Source: Trametes villosa (Eukaryota > Basidiomycota > Agaricomycetes > Polyporales > Polyporaceae). Taken from it: DNA of 18,346 nt. Below the pieces are notes generated by a model. The model was given only the letters and a program-made list of their open reading frames with translations, had not been told where the DNA came from and made no database searches. Below, in pieces: positions 7,357 to 16,780 of this stretch. The stretch's first letter is position 1; each line of letters opens with the position of its first letter. Where the stretch lies: the NCBI GenBank assembly GCA_002964805.2, contig PUDQ02000065.1, forward strand, positions 1 through 18,346. The letters are read 5' to 3'. A program made the translations under genes and the position numbers.

Positions 7357-9567
7357 ATGCCGCCTCCTAATGTCTCGCCTGAGCAACCGACACTTGATGC
7401 CAGTGCATCTCGCACCCCGAAGGATCTCACTGCCGAGATGGTTTTCCAAAGCGATACGCCTGAAGACTTGCGCCGAGATATCGCTTTTCTTACCACTGCT
7501 ACACAAGGTCTTACGGATGGGGCCCCTACATTCGCTGATTCCAACGACGCGTCTACTATGGATCAAGCCATGTTCGGATTCATCACTCGCATCTCCAACC
7601 TCCTCACCACCTGTGGCATACACGGCCTAGGCACCACAACGGTCAACGCGATTTCTGCCCAGCTCGAACCCGATGGCCGGGCTTCTATCGTCGTCGCAGG
7701 CAATGAGATAGCGTCTCTGGATGGTTCAGTCCCGCTGCCTAGAATTGACGAGATCGTCGTTGACCCCCGAGAGGCGAAGGGGTTGGTGATCGATTGGTAC
7801 GCCGCGACGAATGGGTATGGCGCTGACCTCCCCGCGAAGCGACGCTTTTCTGACCCCATTTGATCTAATGCGCGCGCAGGAAGAGGACCCCAGTCGAACA
7901 TGTACGGCAAGTCGGCTCCATCATAGCCTACATCTTACAGATGCCCCCGGAGGAGCGGATGAGCGACGATCTGTCGGAGTGGTACCGCATGCTCGACTTG
8001 TTCATTATGCGTTGCGCATATCGGAACTTGGCAGCCTCCGTCGATCGCGTGGACCGCAGCGGCCTATGGGGGGAACACCCCTTGGAAGTCTTGCGAATGC
8101 GGTTCACGCAGACCTCTGCGACCGCGTTCGACACTACCGTTATATTCTCATCCAAGACTTCGCCTCCCAAACGACTTGCGAAACACGACATCTTTCCCTC
8201 TGATCCTGCAGTTCCGAATGCTTACCCAATCACCAATCGGAACATCTTCAAGTGGCTCGACGTGCTAGACGATACCCTGGAGTCGTTGAAGCGAGCTTTC
8301 AGCGACGACCAGCCGACTCTGGGTGAGCAGCGCGGATTGTCCCGCGGTGCTACGACCGAGGCCTTACTCTGTATCCACGATCTCGATATCCTGTTGCGAT
8401 CAAGCCTTTTCGATTGCCTCGCTCATGTCGGCGTCATCAAGGATTGGTCCGATAATGAGGGTGGGTTCTTTGCCTCGTTCTTTATGCTGCCAACGGACAT
8501 TTGTACTAACGTCGCATCAATCAGAAGAATTTTCGGACGACGAGGATCCAGGTGCCCGAACATTGCATCTTGCTGCGTAGCGCGATATTCTAACGACTGC
8601 GTGTAAAAGACGCATTTGCCGCCCAGAAAGTGCTAGACAAGCTCCTCCGCGGCTTCCATCGCTCTCTCGCAGTCATCACTTCTTGTTACACTGCCCGACT
8701 GGCGCTGGTCTCATGGAGAGGGACCGTGCAGTCTCTACAGATCTTCCGTCTCACCAGCAACGCTCACGTTATTGTCACTCCCGACGCCATCACGAACTTC
8801 GTCAACGCCTATACACAGCAGCTACAGTTGGTGTACGCCCAGAGTCCCCTCATGGCGACTCAGTACCAGGAGGCGGCGAGGAAGCTCTTTATTGAGCGGG
8901 GGTTCCTGAGCAAGAATGTTGTGCCTTCTCCGCACGAGTTGGCCAATCTCGCTGTGAAACTTGGTAGTCGACTCACAGTTCACGCGGAAGCCTCCCTCAT
9001 GGCTTTAGCCTTTACCGGCGGTCAGACATCTCAGGGGCATGCTGTCGTAGAAGGTCAAATTCCCGAGATCGCATCTCTGGTAAGCTGTCAGTTCTGTCGA
9101 CCGCCATTGCCGAACTCACACTGTAAGTTCAGGGGCAAACTATCGTTGTATCCAGCAAGAAGAATTGCCGATGCTGTGATATGCTTTCTCGAGGGCTAGC
9201 CTCCGATGAACTCCAGCACTCTCCAGCCATCTTCCTACTCCCAGGGACAGACTCCACCATCGCCCCGTGGGTTCCCCCTTCGTTCGGCATCCCCGTCTCT
9301 GTTCTGAGAGAGATGAGAGCGTCGCTATTCTCCACCTTCCACCGTCATGTTTGTGCCCGGGCACGGCGACCTAAGCCGCGGAGGAGGAGGCTGTCGGATG
9401 ATTACGGTAAAGGAAGGCTCGACATCGACTATAGCAAACTTAGGAGTTACGCGTGAGTCATTCGTTGCTTCGCATGCGCTTCCAGGGCTGACAATCGCGG
9501 ATGCGCTCGCAGAGAAATCGCGGCTGAAGCGATAGCCAAGGAAAAGCTCGAAAACGACGCGAAGTAG
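7357..9567 (+). CDS. OTT_1508-like nucleic acid deaminase-fold protein
   Basis: Modelled exons: 7357-7814, 7880-8460, 8525-8551, 8610-9079, 9133-9452, 9513-9567; introns 65, 64, 58, 53 and 60 nt; total 636 aa with every junction in phase. The ATG at 7357 follows a TATA-like box by about 30 bases. The N-terminal 450 residues are helical-looking and unrecognised. The C-terminal domain has LTVHAEASLMALA (HAE at 480-482), then SSKKNCRCCDML with the C-x2-C pair at 524/527, then LLPGTDSTIAPWVPPSFGIP; HAE plus C-x2-C are the zinc ligands and proton-shuttling Glu of the cytidine deaminase fold, and the surrounding words match the fungal OTT_1508-like family (Pfam OTT_1508_deam). The substrate is unknown. 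A basic stretch (RRPKPRRRR) and a charged helix close the protein. The weakest part is the donor at 8552. Domain call firm, splice model moderate. Confidence 0.75.
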
Positions 9568-9844
9568 TTCCTATCGATATGCGCGTGCATCACGCTCGAA
9601 GTCGGCAAAACCAGCCGCTCAGCATGACTGAATTGCTCGATCTTACGTGTGGCATGCTCCTCTGTATTAGTACGCAAACTGGTAACTCTCATATCCATAT
9701 ACGCAATGTTCAGGCATTACCAGACGTTGTAACATATCCGTCGCCGACTCCTATGCAGTATTAAGGTAAGCACGCGCTCCGCAGTAGACTGTCTCGTAAA
9801 CCTCGGATACAACAGACGCTCTAGACTTCAGTGAATACCGACGT
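9568..9844. other. Convergent intergenic gap
   Basis: 277 bases between the stop codons of the deaminase-like gene and the amidase. A 61-codon open frame (9579-9764) resembles no known protein. It should hold the two 3' ends; nothing else is recognised. Confidence 0.5.
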
Positions 9845-12800
9845 CTATTTGCCCTGTTCCTTCCAGGTCCCCGGTCCAAAGTCGCGCGGCCCCAGCGCCT
9901 CGTCCACAACACGCATCATCTCCACCACCTTCTCGTCCTCCCACCGCCGGCCGACGACCTGCACGCCCACGGGCAGCCCCGCCATCTTCTCCGCACTGTA
10001 GAACCCGCCTGGACTCTGCGCCTTCTCCGCCCCATCACGGTCCGCGGGGCACGCCTTGCCGTACAGTAGGCCCTCGACCATGGCGGAGCCGTGGCCGCGC
10101 CCGACGCGCGCGTCCGTCCACTCCGGCGTCGGCGTGTCGGATGCGCGCACGCGCGTGACGGGCATCGTGCCGACGGGCGAGTCGACGACGTTGTAGATGA
10201 GGTCGGCGCAGGCGAGCGCGGAGAGGTACTGCACGGAGCTGCGCAGAGGCCAGCCACGGTGTCAGCGCGTGCGAAGGAAGGAGGTCGGAAGGGGAGAGGC
10301 GCTTACCCGTGCGGGAGGCCGGGCATGGCGAGCGCGGGCGCGATGATCCCGTCGAAGCCGTGCTTATCCCATACCTTATCGGACGCGATCCGACGCGACG
10401 CGGAAGGCGAGTGAAGAGCCATAGGCAGCAGCGGGAGAAGGCAGGCAGTCAGCGCGGTGCGTGCGTGCGCGGGCGGAGATGAGGCGGCAGGCGCGCACCT
10501 CGTGGCAGAACATGCGCGTGTACTCGTCGCGCTGGCGCACCCACTTGTGGTACTCCTCGACGTCCTTGCCGCAGCCGGCGCGCAGGACGCCCGGCACGAC
10601 GTCGTCCTTGTACATCCGGCCCACGGCCCACGCGGCCGCGTTCCGCAGCCAGCCTTTTGAGTGCGGGTGCGTGTAGGCGTGGGCGCGGGTGAGAGGGGAC
10701 GCAAATCGCCGCGCCAATGGGCAAGTGCCGATCGGATCGGGGCGAGGACGGGGGGAGGAAGAACGGAAGAAGGGGCATGCGTCAGCTCAGAGCTTTCCCC
10801 GGGACCAGTCGGAAGGAAGAAGGCAAGCGATTGGACGGGGGAGGGGGAACGCGATTGGGTGGGACGCGGAGGAGGAGGGGAGGGAGTCTGGAAGAGGCAG
10901 ATGGAAGGACCAGCAACACGCACCTGGTAGCCGCGAGCCCATGACCAATGGCGCGACGCCAGGCTCCTGCAATGAGAGGAGGGCGTTAGTCGGCTTGGCA
11001 CAATTTACGGAGCGGCAACGCTAAGCGACAGAAGCAGCGGAGCGGGGCTCACCAGAGGGTCGTCGCCGAGGTCCGCGGAGAGCGTTTTGTACTTGTCTGC
11101 AGCCGTGAGCCCGATAAAAATCTCCATGGCTCGCCGGGCTGTATGGGGGTCGGTATGCTCAGCGCACGGGAATTAAGAGGAGCATGAGGCACGAGGCGAG
11201 TAGCGGCGGTAGTGGTGAAGAGCTGTCAGACGTACCCTGCGGGAGCTCGAACTCCATGCATTCGTGGCCGGCCTTGCGTAGCGCGTCGACGGCCTCGCGC
11301 ACGGCCCGCTGGCACGCGGGCGATGCTTTGACGAAGTTGTCTGTGGGATTGGCGCGCGTCAGCCCGTTCCTGTCTGTGAGCAGCGATGCATGACGTAGTC
11401 CCCGAAATGCGAAAAACCTCCGGACAGGGAAGGGCGCACTCTGAGCGCCAGTCAGACAGCGAAGCGGTCGGCGGGAGCGCGGGAGCGCGGTCGCGAGCAT
11501 GAAGAGGAAGACGAAGGCCGATGCAACAGGGACCAGGGGCAGCGGGACCGCCGTGGACGAGCTACGCACCAGAGAGGTAGAACCCAAACCGTAGCTTCTC
11601 CGGCATCTGCGGGTCGCGGTACGGGAGCGGCGCGGACTCTACATCCGACGACGCCCGCTTCCCGAAGACGAGGCGCGCTCCAAGCTCGATGTCGTCGACG
11701 GATCTGCGTACACCGTGGCGTCATGATGCATGCGGAGGCGGAGATTACGCCCGGGTCGTCAGACACGGGGAATGCCCGATATGTGAAACAGAGTACCCAC
11801 CGTCCCATCGGACCTGCGACGGTGTGGATGCCCTCAAATCCGGGCCAGGTGCCTGCATGCACGGAGTAAGTGTTACTGTGGGCACTCCGCGGAGCAGCTT
11901 AGCTGGCGCGCCGCTGGGGACGCACGCACCTTGGATACCGGCCATGCTGATGCGGCCCCAGCCTGGCTTGAGTGAGAAAATCCCACAGAAGGATGCTGGT
12001 ATCCTAGAAAGAGACAAGTGTGGTGACAAACGTCAGCAGCGGCCTGGTGGGGATAACGTTCATGATGCTTTAGTGACGCGTGAACTCACCTGAGGGAGCC
12101 ACCGATATCGGTTCCCCAGCCTAGCGCGGCGCCGTCCATGGCGAGGAGGGCCGCCTCGCCGCCGCTGGTGCCGCCGGACGAATAGGACTTGCTGTACGGG
12201 TTTAGAGTGCAGCCCCACACGGGGTTTACGCACTCGAAGAAGAAGATAAGCTGGGGGACGTTTGTCTTGCATATCGGGATGCCGCCTGCTTCGCGCACGA
12301 GGGCGACAACCTGTAAAGGCACGGGAAGAAGCGGGGTTAGCGCGTCTCTCTTGTGCTTCCCCTGCTTCGCGTCCCAGGCCGAGAAAGGCTGCATTAATTG
12401 CGGGCCAGGCCCCGCAATGGGGCTCGCGGACGCAGTGCTGCGTGCAGCACGCGCGCGGCCCGTCCCCGCTCACGCTGCGTATACTGCCTCCGCCCGTCCG
12501 GCCAGCACGGCGGCGCCTCCGGCCGCTTCGGGCTGACGTAGCCGAAGGGGCGCGGGAGAAAGGAGCAGCAGTGGCTGGGGACGTCCGCGGGGACCGCAGC
12601 CGCATCGTTCCACCTGCACAGGCCACTCACCAGCGAGTCCTCGGGGCGGAGGTCGTCGGCATGGGAGGAGAAGCCGAGTGTTGTGTCGTGACCCTTGATA
12701 TCATCTAGCCGAGCAGGCGCGTGAGTGGTCCATTCAGCTGCATTTCCTCTCATTGGGCAGGCGCGGACCACTCACAGGTGTCCTTGAAGCTGACTGGTAC

Positions 12801-13316
12801 CCCGTGGAGGGGCCCCCGCACCTTGCCGGTTCGGGCAAACTCGTTGTCTAGAGCCTTGGCCTGGGCGCGCGCCTCCCCGAAGAGCACTAGAAGCGCCATT
12901 TCATTAGCGTCGGAGTCGGACGACGGCGCGCTAGGCGAGGTGCGCGCGAAGCAAACAAGATCCCAAACGCGGCTGACCTTCGGTGAGGCAATTCGTCACG
13001 TCCTGCGCGAGCACGGCGCGGGCGAGATAGGCGTCGAGCACCTCGGACGCGGTCCACTCGCCCTTCGCGATGCGCTGTACGATCTCCTTCGCTGTGGCGC
13101 CAGCGAAGCAACCCCGGGCGAGCAGGACAAAGAGCGTCAGCGAAGGGCGATCGCGCGAAGCCCTCGGGCGGGGAAGCAGGAAGACGGACCTGTTGCGCGC
13201 AGGTACGGCTCCGCATCTGCACCGTGAAGGGTGCGCGCGATGCGGAGAGCGTCTTCGCGGCGCGCCTGTTTCCGGCGGGCGACGACGAGATAGGCGTTGG
13301 AGGTAAAGGGCCACAT
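9845..13316 (-). CDS. Amidase-signature hydrolase (acetamidase/FAAH-like), 14 exons
   Basis: Exons on the minus strand: 13316-13190, 13091-12978, 12886-12776, 12704-12631, 12310-12090, 12003-11930, 11852-11801, 11703-11570, 11340-11236, 11138-11053, 10966-10924, 10653-10499, 10374-10307, 10238-9845. All 13 introns are GT-AG and all junctions keep frame, giving 585 aa, the usual size for fungal amidases. The start MWPF at 13316 fits the family's short N-terminus. Catalytic triad of the amidase signature: Lys115 in VSFKDT, cis-Ser191 in SSGGTSGGE, and nucleophile Ser214 in GTDIGGSLR; their spacing (76 and 23) is close to that of FAAH. GLPVGVQVVGRRWEDEKV near the C-terminus is also typical. These enzymes hydrolyse amide bonds of small or fatty amides to acid and ammonia; the substrate here is unknown. 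No signal peptide is evident. Introns 4, 8 and 11 (320, 229, 270 nt) are long. Exon 9 could instead begin 33 nt upstream, adding 11 residues. Confidence 0.9.
12705..12775 (-). other. Amidase intron 3 with an 11-bp inverted repeat pairing its donor and branch region
   Basis: The intron starts with GTGAGTGGTCC (12775-12765 on minus) and contains its exact reverse complement GGACCACTCAC (12731-12721), with a 33-nt loop. The second arm includes CTCAC, the likely branch-point motif, 16 nt before the TAG acceptor. Confidence 0.8.
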
Positions 13317-13397
13317 CGGGGAGCGTGTTGGGATATCGCGCGGGTGAGGAGGGAGGGGTGGCTGGGGACGGGGACAGCTGGTGGCGGAGTGGGGAAT

Positions 13398-13405
13398 GGT
13401 ATAAG
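13398..13405 (-). promoter_or_regulatory. TATA-like element upstream of the amidase
   Basis: CTTATACC on the minus strand, about 82-89 bases before the amidase ATG. Position and sequence fit a weak TATA box; this is suggestive only. Confidence 0.25.
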
Positions 13406-13785
13406 TACGGAGGTGGGAGGCGCCCACTGGGCGAGATGTCCGCGGAGTGAGGCGGGAGGGAGGTGGGGGGAGCCGACGAGGGAGAACGAATGCCCGAACA
13501 AGTGTCTGCAGGACGCGCTGCTCCTCCTCCAACCTCCGCCGCCAATTTGAATGCAGGCCCACCACCGTGATCAACGCCCGCGCCCACAAAGCCGCCAGGG
13601 GCGCGGAGATCGGCGAGCAATGCAGCTACTGCCTGCGCGCGATCGCGGCTGGCAGGAGCGGCAGACTGGACGAGGCGCGCGCTAGCGTTCGACAGCGCTG
13701 TCGAGTTAGCAGCACCCGATACCGAACTTACTCTTCTCTCCCAAACCGGCGCAGGCGCGGCGAACACGCGTCCAGGTCCGCCGGA

Positions 13786-13820
13786 GCACGCACACACACG
13801 CACACACGCACGCGGGCACG
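13786..13820 (+). repeat. CA-rich microsatellite
   Basis: Imperfect (CA)n interrupted by G (CACACACACG-CACACACG type units), seen directly, about 470-500 bases upstream of the amidase start. Confidence 0.8.
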
Positions 13821-14102
13821 ACGTCGACGGACTCCGTTATATATCCATCCCCGCCGCGGCGCGCGTGGCCAGTGCCGCTGCGTCTCCAGCGATCCCTCAC
13901 TCGCACTTCGCGTCCGCGCCCGCAGGATCAACCCCCACGGGCCACGGGCTCGCAGCGGCGATTCCCGCCCAGCCAACCGGAGGGCAGGCCTACCCCCGCA
14001 GCCGCTAGCTAGAAGCTATCTCCAGCATTCGCACTGCCGTCCAATCGGGAGCGCCCGTGGGCTTCTTCCTCTCATCCTCCCAGTGCCTCGCACTGATCGC
14101 AA

Positions 14103-14390
14103 ATGGTGAGTGCCGCCCTCCGAAACAGTCGCACTTGGGACTCACAGAGTTCAGGGGGTGGCAAACGCACAGAGCCCGATGTCGTCACGGCGGCACGGCC
14201 GGACGAGAGAGGCTGTTGACGCACTCAGTCCCAACGGGAGCCCCCACGCCACGGCGCAGCCGTGCGCTGTTAGGCCGGCCAAGGCGCCACGCGCCATCGC
14301 ACTAACACAATGCAATACCAGAGCAAAAGCGGGTACGCGGCCAGAGACAGACTTAGACGTACCAATGACATCGCACCATCCCAGGGCGAG
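14103..14390 (+). other. Possible gene start: ATG plus donor, then open exon
   Basis: ATG at 14103-14105 is followed directly by GTGAGT; a 49-nt GT-AG intron (14106-14154, with CTCAC 14 nt before the AG) would lead to an open exon 14155-14390 ending in GAG plus a GTAAGC donor. A TATATAT box lies about 260 bases upstream and a CCAAT at about 14041. ATG split from the rest by an intron is common in fungal housekeeping genes, but the translated exon is low in recognisable features and no downstream exon can be named. It may be a degraded gene or chance. Confidence 0.2.
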
Positions 14391-14978
14391 GTAAGCAGTC
14401 ACCCCAAGTTCATGTCCCGGGCGCCAGTTCCTTCTGCGTCGATGCCAGGCCCGCGCCGCACCGGCGACACGCTGCAGCGGCCAGGTGGGAGGTGGGAGCG
14501 GGCGCGCTAACCTTGGCCGCGGACCACCTTCCTTGGATGCGAAGAGGTGGCACAGTCCGAGCGGGCAGTTCGAGCCGGGTCCAGCGTGCCCGCCTGGCGC
14601 GCGCAAGCAGGTGAGGGACAACTCGTACGAAGGTTCGACGCTCGGCGCGCAGGCGCGCGGGTGCAGACGGAAGTGTAGGAGCAATTCCACCGGTCTTCAT
14701 GTGTCCTCTTCCGGCCTAGGTCTCCCGCGAACTTCTCCAGAGGCCAGCACCGTTTAGGCAGCTGCGGAGGCTCCGAGCGGGTACGGACGTCTGCGAGGTT
14801 GATCACGATGCACCCCGGTTCGCGTCTATGGTGTATTCGGATTCTTGACGGGACGCATGGAGGGATCATGCCATGATGCCATGATCTGTCCATAGCGCGG
14901 CTTGGATGACGGCTGCTACTGCGGGTGCGGGCGTGACCACTCGGGCGCCCCGACGCCGCTGCTCCATGGTCGTGCCGG

Positions 14979-15480
14979 AAGATTGCTCCTGTTGCACGCG
15001 CCGTCCGACCCTTGAAAGTCCAATTCGCTCGCGCTCACCACTGCAGCGTTTCAAACCGGCGGTCTCGGGGCCATCTGACAGCAGAGCTCGGGAGCTCGGC
15101 GCACCTAGGGAGATGTCAACGCTGGGTTAAGATAGCAGTCAGAGCGTACACGATACATCAAGTGTGCACGCACTGGTAGACAGGCAAGAACGCCGCCGAC
15201 CCCTGCTCTAGCTAAACGATTGCCGGAGTTGCTGCACGCGCAGTCAAGCCCTCGCAAGCTGCCAAATCGCCGGCCCTATGTCTAGCGTTTGGAGCCGGCG
15301 TTTGCGCGACCACTCACTGACAGGCCACCTGGCAGCTAGGTCCGGGAGCGAAGCGCAGGAGCGCAGAAGAATGTCATCGCTGGATAGGATAGTAGTAAGA
15401 GCGCACATCGTATATACATACAGGCAACACACCGGTCATCGAACTGCGACACGAGCAAGATTTAGCAAGACAAGCTGCGC
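14979..15480 (+). repeat. Imperfect tandem duplication, period about 240 bp
   Basis: Two copies align over most of their length: GATTGC...TTGCACGCGC (14981 and 15218), AGCGTTT...CCGGCG (15045 and 15284), GATGTCAACGCTGG versus AATGTCATCGCTGG, GATAGCAGTCAGAGCG versus GATAGTAGTAAGAGCG, and ACAGGCAA (15180 and 15420). The offset stays at 237-240. A third, weaker match (AAGCTGCGCACGGACCCTCGC at 15471 against about 15231) keeps the same offset. Confidence 0.7.
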
Positions 15481-15678
15481 ACGGACCCTCGCGCCTCGAG
15501 GCCGGCAACCAAACGGACGTGCGCGCACCTGCGCACGCGTCCATGCCCCGCTCCCGATCAAGTAGCCGACGATCGATACTAGCAGAGCCCGCCAGCCGCC
15601 GGGCACTTCGCACTTCGCGCTTGGAAGCCGCACATCCATTCTCGCACCGGGGGGAGGAGCCAAGGCCGACGGGCACGC
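15481..15678. other. Intergenic stretch downstream of the U2AF65 fragment
   Basis: About 200 GC-rich bases between the 240-bp repeats and the stop codon of the U2AF65 fragment. There is no A-rich tail after the stop on the minus strand, and no gene is seen. Confidence 0.5.
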
Positions 15679-16278
15679 TCAGTCCTGCGGGAGGGGCGGG
15701 GGCGCGTCCGGCTGGGGCGCGAAGATGAGGTTGAGCGGCGGGGTCGTGTTCGCGTCGTCCGCGAGCAGCGTCGCGATGATGCTCCTGCCCGCGAAGCTGC
15801 GCCCCGCGAGCGCCTTGAGCGCCGCCGCGGCCGCGCGCGAGTCCGCGTACTTGACGTACACGCGGCCGACGCCGGCGGCCTCGTCCGCGCGCTGCGCCGC
15901 GATCGCGCTCTCGCGGCCCTCGCCCCACTTCGCCTTGTCCTTCTTGACCGGGCGCGGGATGCGCAGGTCCTCGACCGCGCCGTACTTCTCGCACTCCTCC
16001 TTCACGTCCTCGCACAGGTCCCCGTACTCCTGGTCGTCCGCGAGCTCCTCGGGCACGACCATGTTCAGCATCAGCAGGATCCGGTCCTGCGTCGCCTCCA
16101 GGTCGCGCTCGCCGACGGGCAGGATCGGCTTCGGGATCTCCGGCGCCATGTCGAACAGCCCCGGGATCGGCGACTGGCCCGGCTTCGCCCCCACCGATGC
16201 GCGCTGCACGACGAGGTACTTGTCGCCGAGCTCCATCCCGCTCAGGGACTGGATCGCGACGCCGGGCCGGGCAGGATC
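15679..16278 (-). CDS. U2AF large subunit (U2AF65), C-terminal part only
   Basis: U2AF65 binds the polypyrimidine tract and, through its UHM, SF1 and U2 snRNP proteins, to define 3' splice sites in the nucleus. The frame begins to match at DPARPGVAIQSLSG (end of RRM2; codon at 16278), continues through MELGDKYLVVQRASVGAKPG (Met at 16236), and then a complete UHM: ILLMLNMVVPEEL, DVKEECEKYG, RIPRPVKKDK, GRVYVKY, and GRSFAGR with the R-x-F loop (146-148 counting from that Met), ending PPLNLIFAPQP...PPPLPQD. From the Met it is 185 aa; a full protein is about 350-550. The RRM1 and most of RRM2 are not found in the 2 kb upstream, where the frame runs a further 30 unrelated codons to a stop. It has no intron over 600 nt. 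It is either a truncated copy, the 3' exon of a gene with a very long intron, or a rearranged gene. Identity firm, status open. Confidence 0.82.
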   Translation of the reverse strand, partial: DPARPGVAIQSLSGMELGDKYLVVQRASVGAKPGQSPIPGLFDMAPEIPKPILPVGERDLEATQDRILLMLNMVVPEELADDQEYGDLCEDVKEECEKYGAVEDLRIPRPVKKDKAKWGEGRESAIAAQRADEAAGVGRVYVKYADSRAAAAALKALAGRSFAGRSIIATLLADDANTTPPLNLIFAPQPDAPPPLPQD

Positions 16279-16780
16279 GAGGAGACTCGTCCGGCGATTT
16301 CTTCGATACTCTGGACGGGCAATAGGGGATAAATCGGGACGGGTGGTGGGTGTGGAGTTGGCTCAGACACAGCTGACGCTCTCGCAGATTCGGCTCACAC
16401 ACGGACTCGCAGAGACAGGCAGGTTCGCGCTGCTCATTCCGCGTTCTGTACATACTGACGAGTGCGTCGCAGCGAACGCACGGCGTGCTCGACGCCGGGG
16501 CTCCTCCTGCGGACGCGCCCATCGCGCCGCCGCAATGCTCAAGAGCGCATGACGGGAACACGCGCGTTTCCCGGGCCGCGAAGCGCAGCGGCATCGAGTC
16601 CAAAGTACAGATGCCGCTCTCGCGCGCAGCCCCCCGGCGCGAGCGCCTTCGAGAACACCTCCAAGTGTCGCGCGCGTCCCCGCCCTGGTTTCTGATGTCC
16701 CGCAGCTCCCCTGCGCTCTGGACATGCGTACGAGTCAGCGGGAAGGGAGCTGCAGGCGTGCACATGCTCCGAGTCCCGCC
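16279..16780. other. Region without a recognised gene, upstream of the U2AF65 fragment
   Basis: About 500 bases in which no RRM exon can be recognised on the minus strand. A CCAG that could be a 3' splice site occurs on the minus strand at about 16310, preceded by a pyrimidine-rich stretch, 34 bases before the homology begins. Confidence 0.4.

Larger units (their letters stand above)
13317..14978. other. Region without a recognised gene
   Basis: About 1.66 kb of GC-rich sequence between the amidase start and a tandem duplication. It holds the presumed amidase promoter, a CA-rich microsatellite, a plus-strand TATATAT (13839-13845), and an ATG followed at once by a GTGAGT donor (14103). The open frames here are long because stop codons are rare at this GC content; none resembles a known protein. 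Confidence 0.5.

Noticed and set aside
8323..8524. Longer 202-nt intron in the deaminase gene using the donor at 8323
   Set aside because: It is also in phase, but the intervening frame is open and protein-like, and the 64-nt intron from 8461 has a normal size with the same TACTAAC branch point.
11341..11373. Alternative acceptor for amidase exon 9 adding RNGLTRANPTD
   Set aside because: It keeps frame, but the shorter exon joins FYLS to DNFVKASPAC as usual in the family, and CTGAC sits at a good branch distance from the nearer acceptor.
14620..14650. GGTTCGA resembling a tRNA B box
   Set aside because: The following bases do not fit the B box consensus and no cloverleaf or A box could be found upstream.
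15600..16278. U2AF65 fragment as a processed retrocopy made by the LINE machinery
   Set aside because: It is 5'-truncated and intron-free, but there is no A-rich tail or target-site duplication after the stop; the intron-free state may be normal for this exon.
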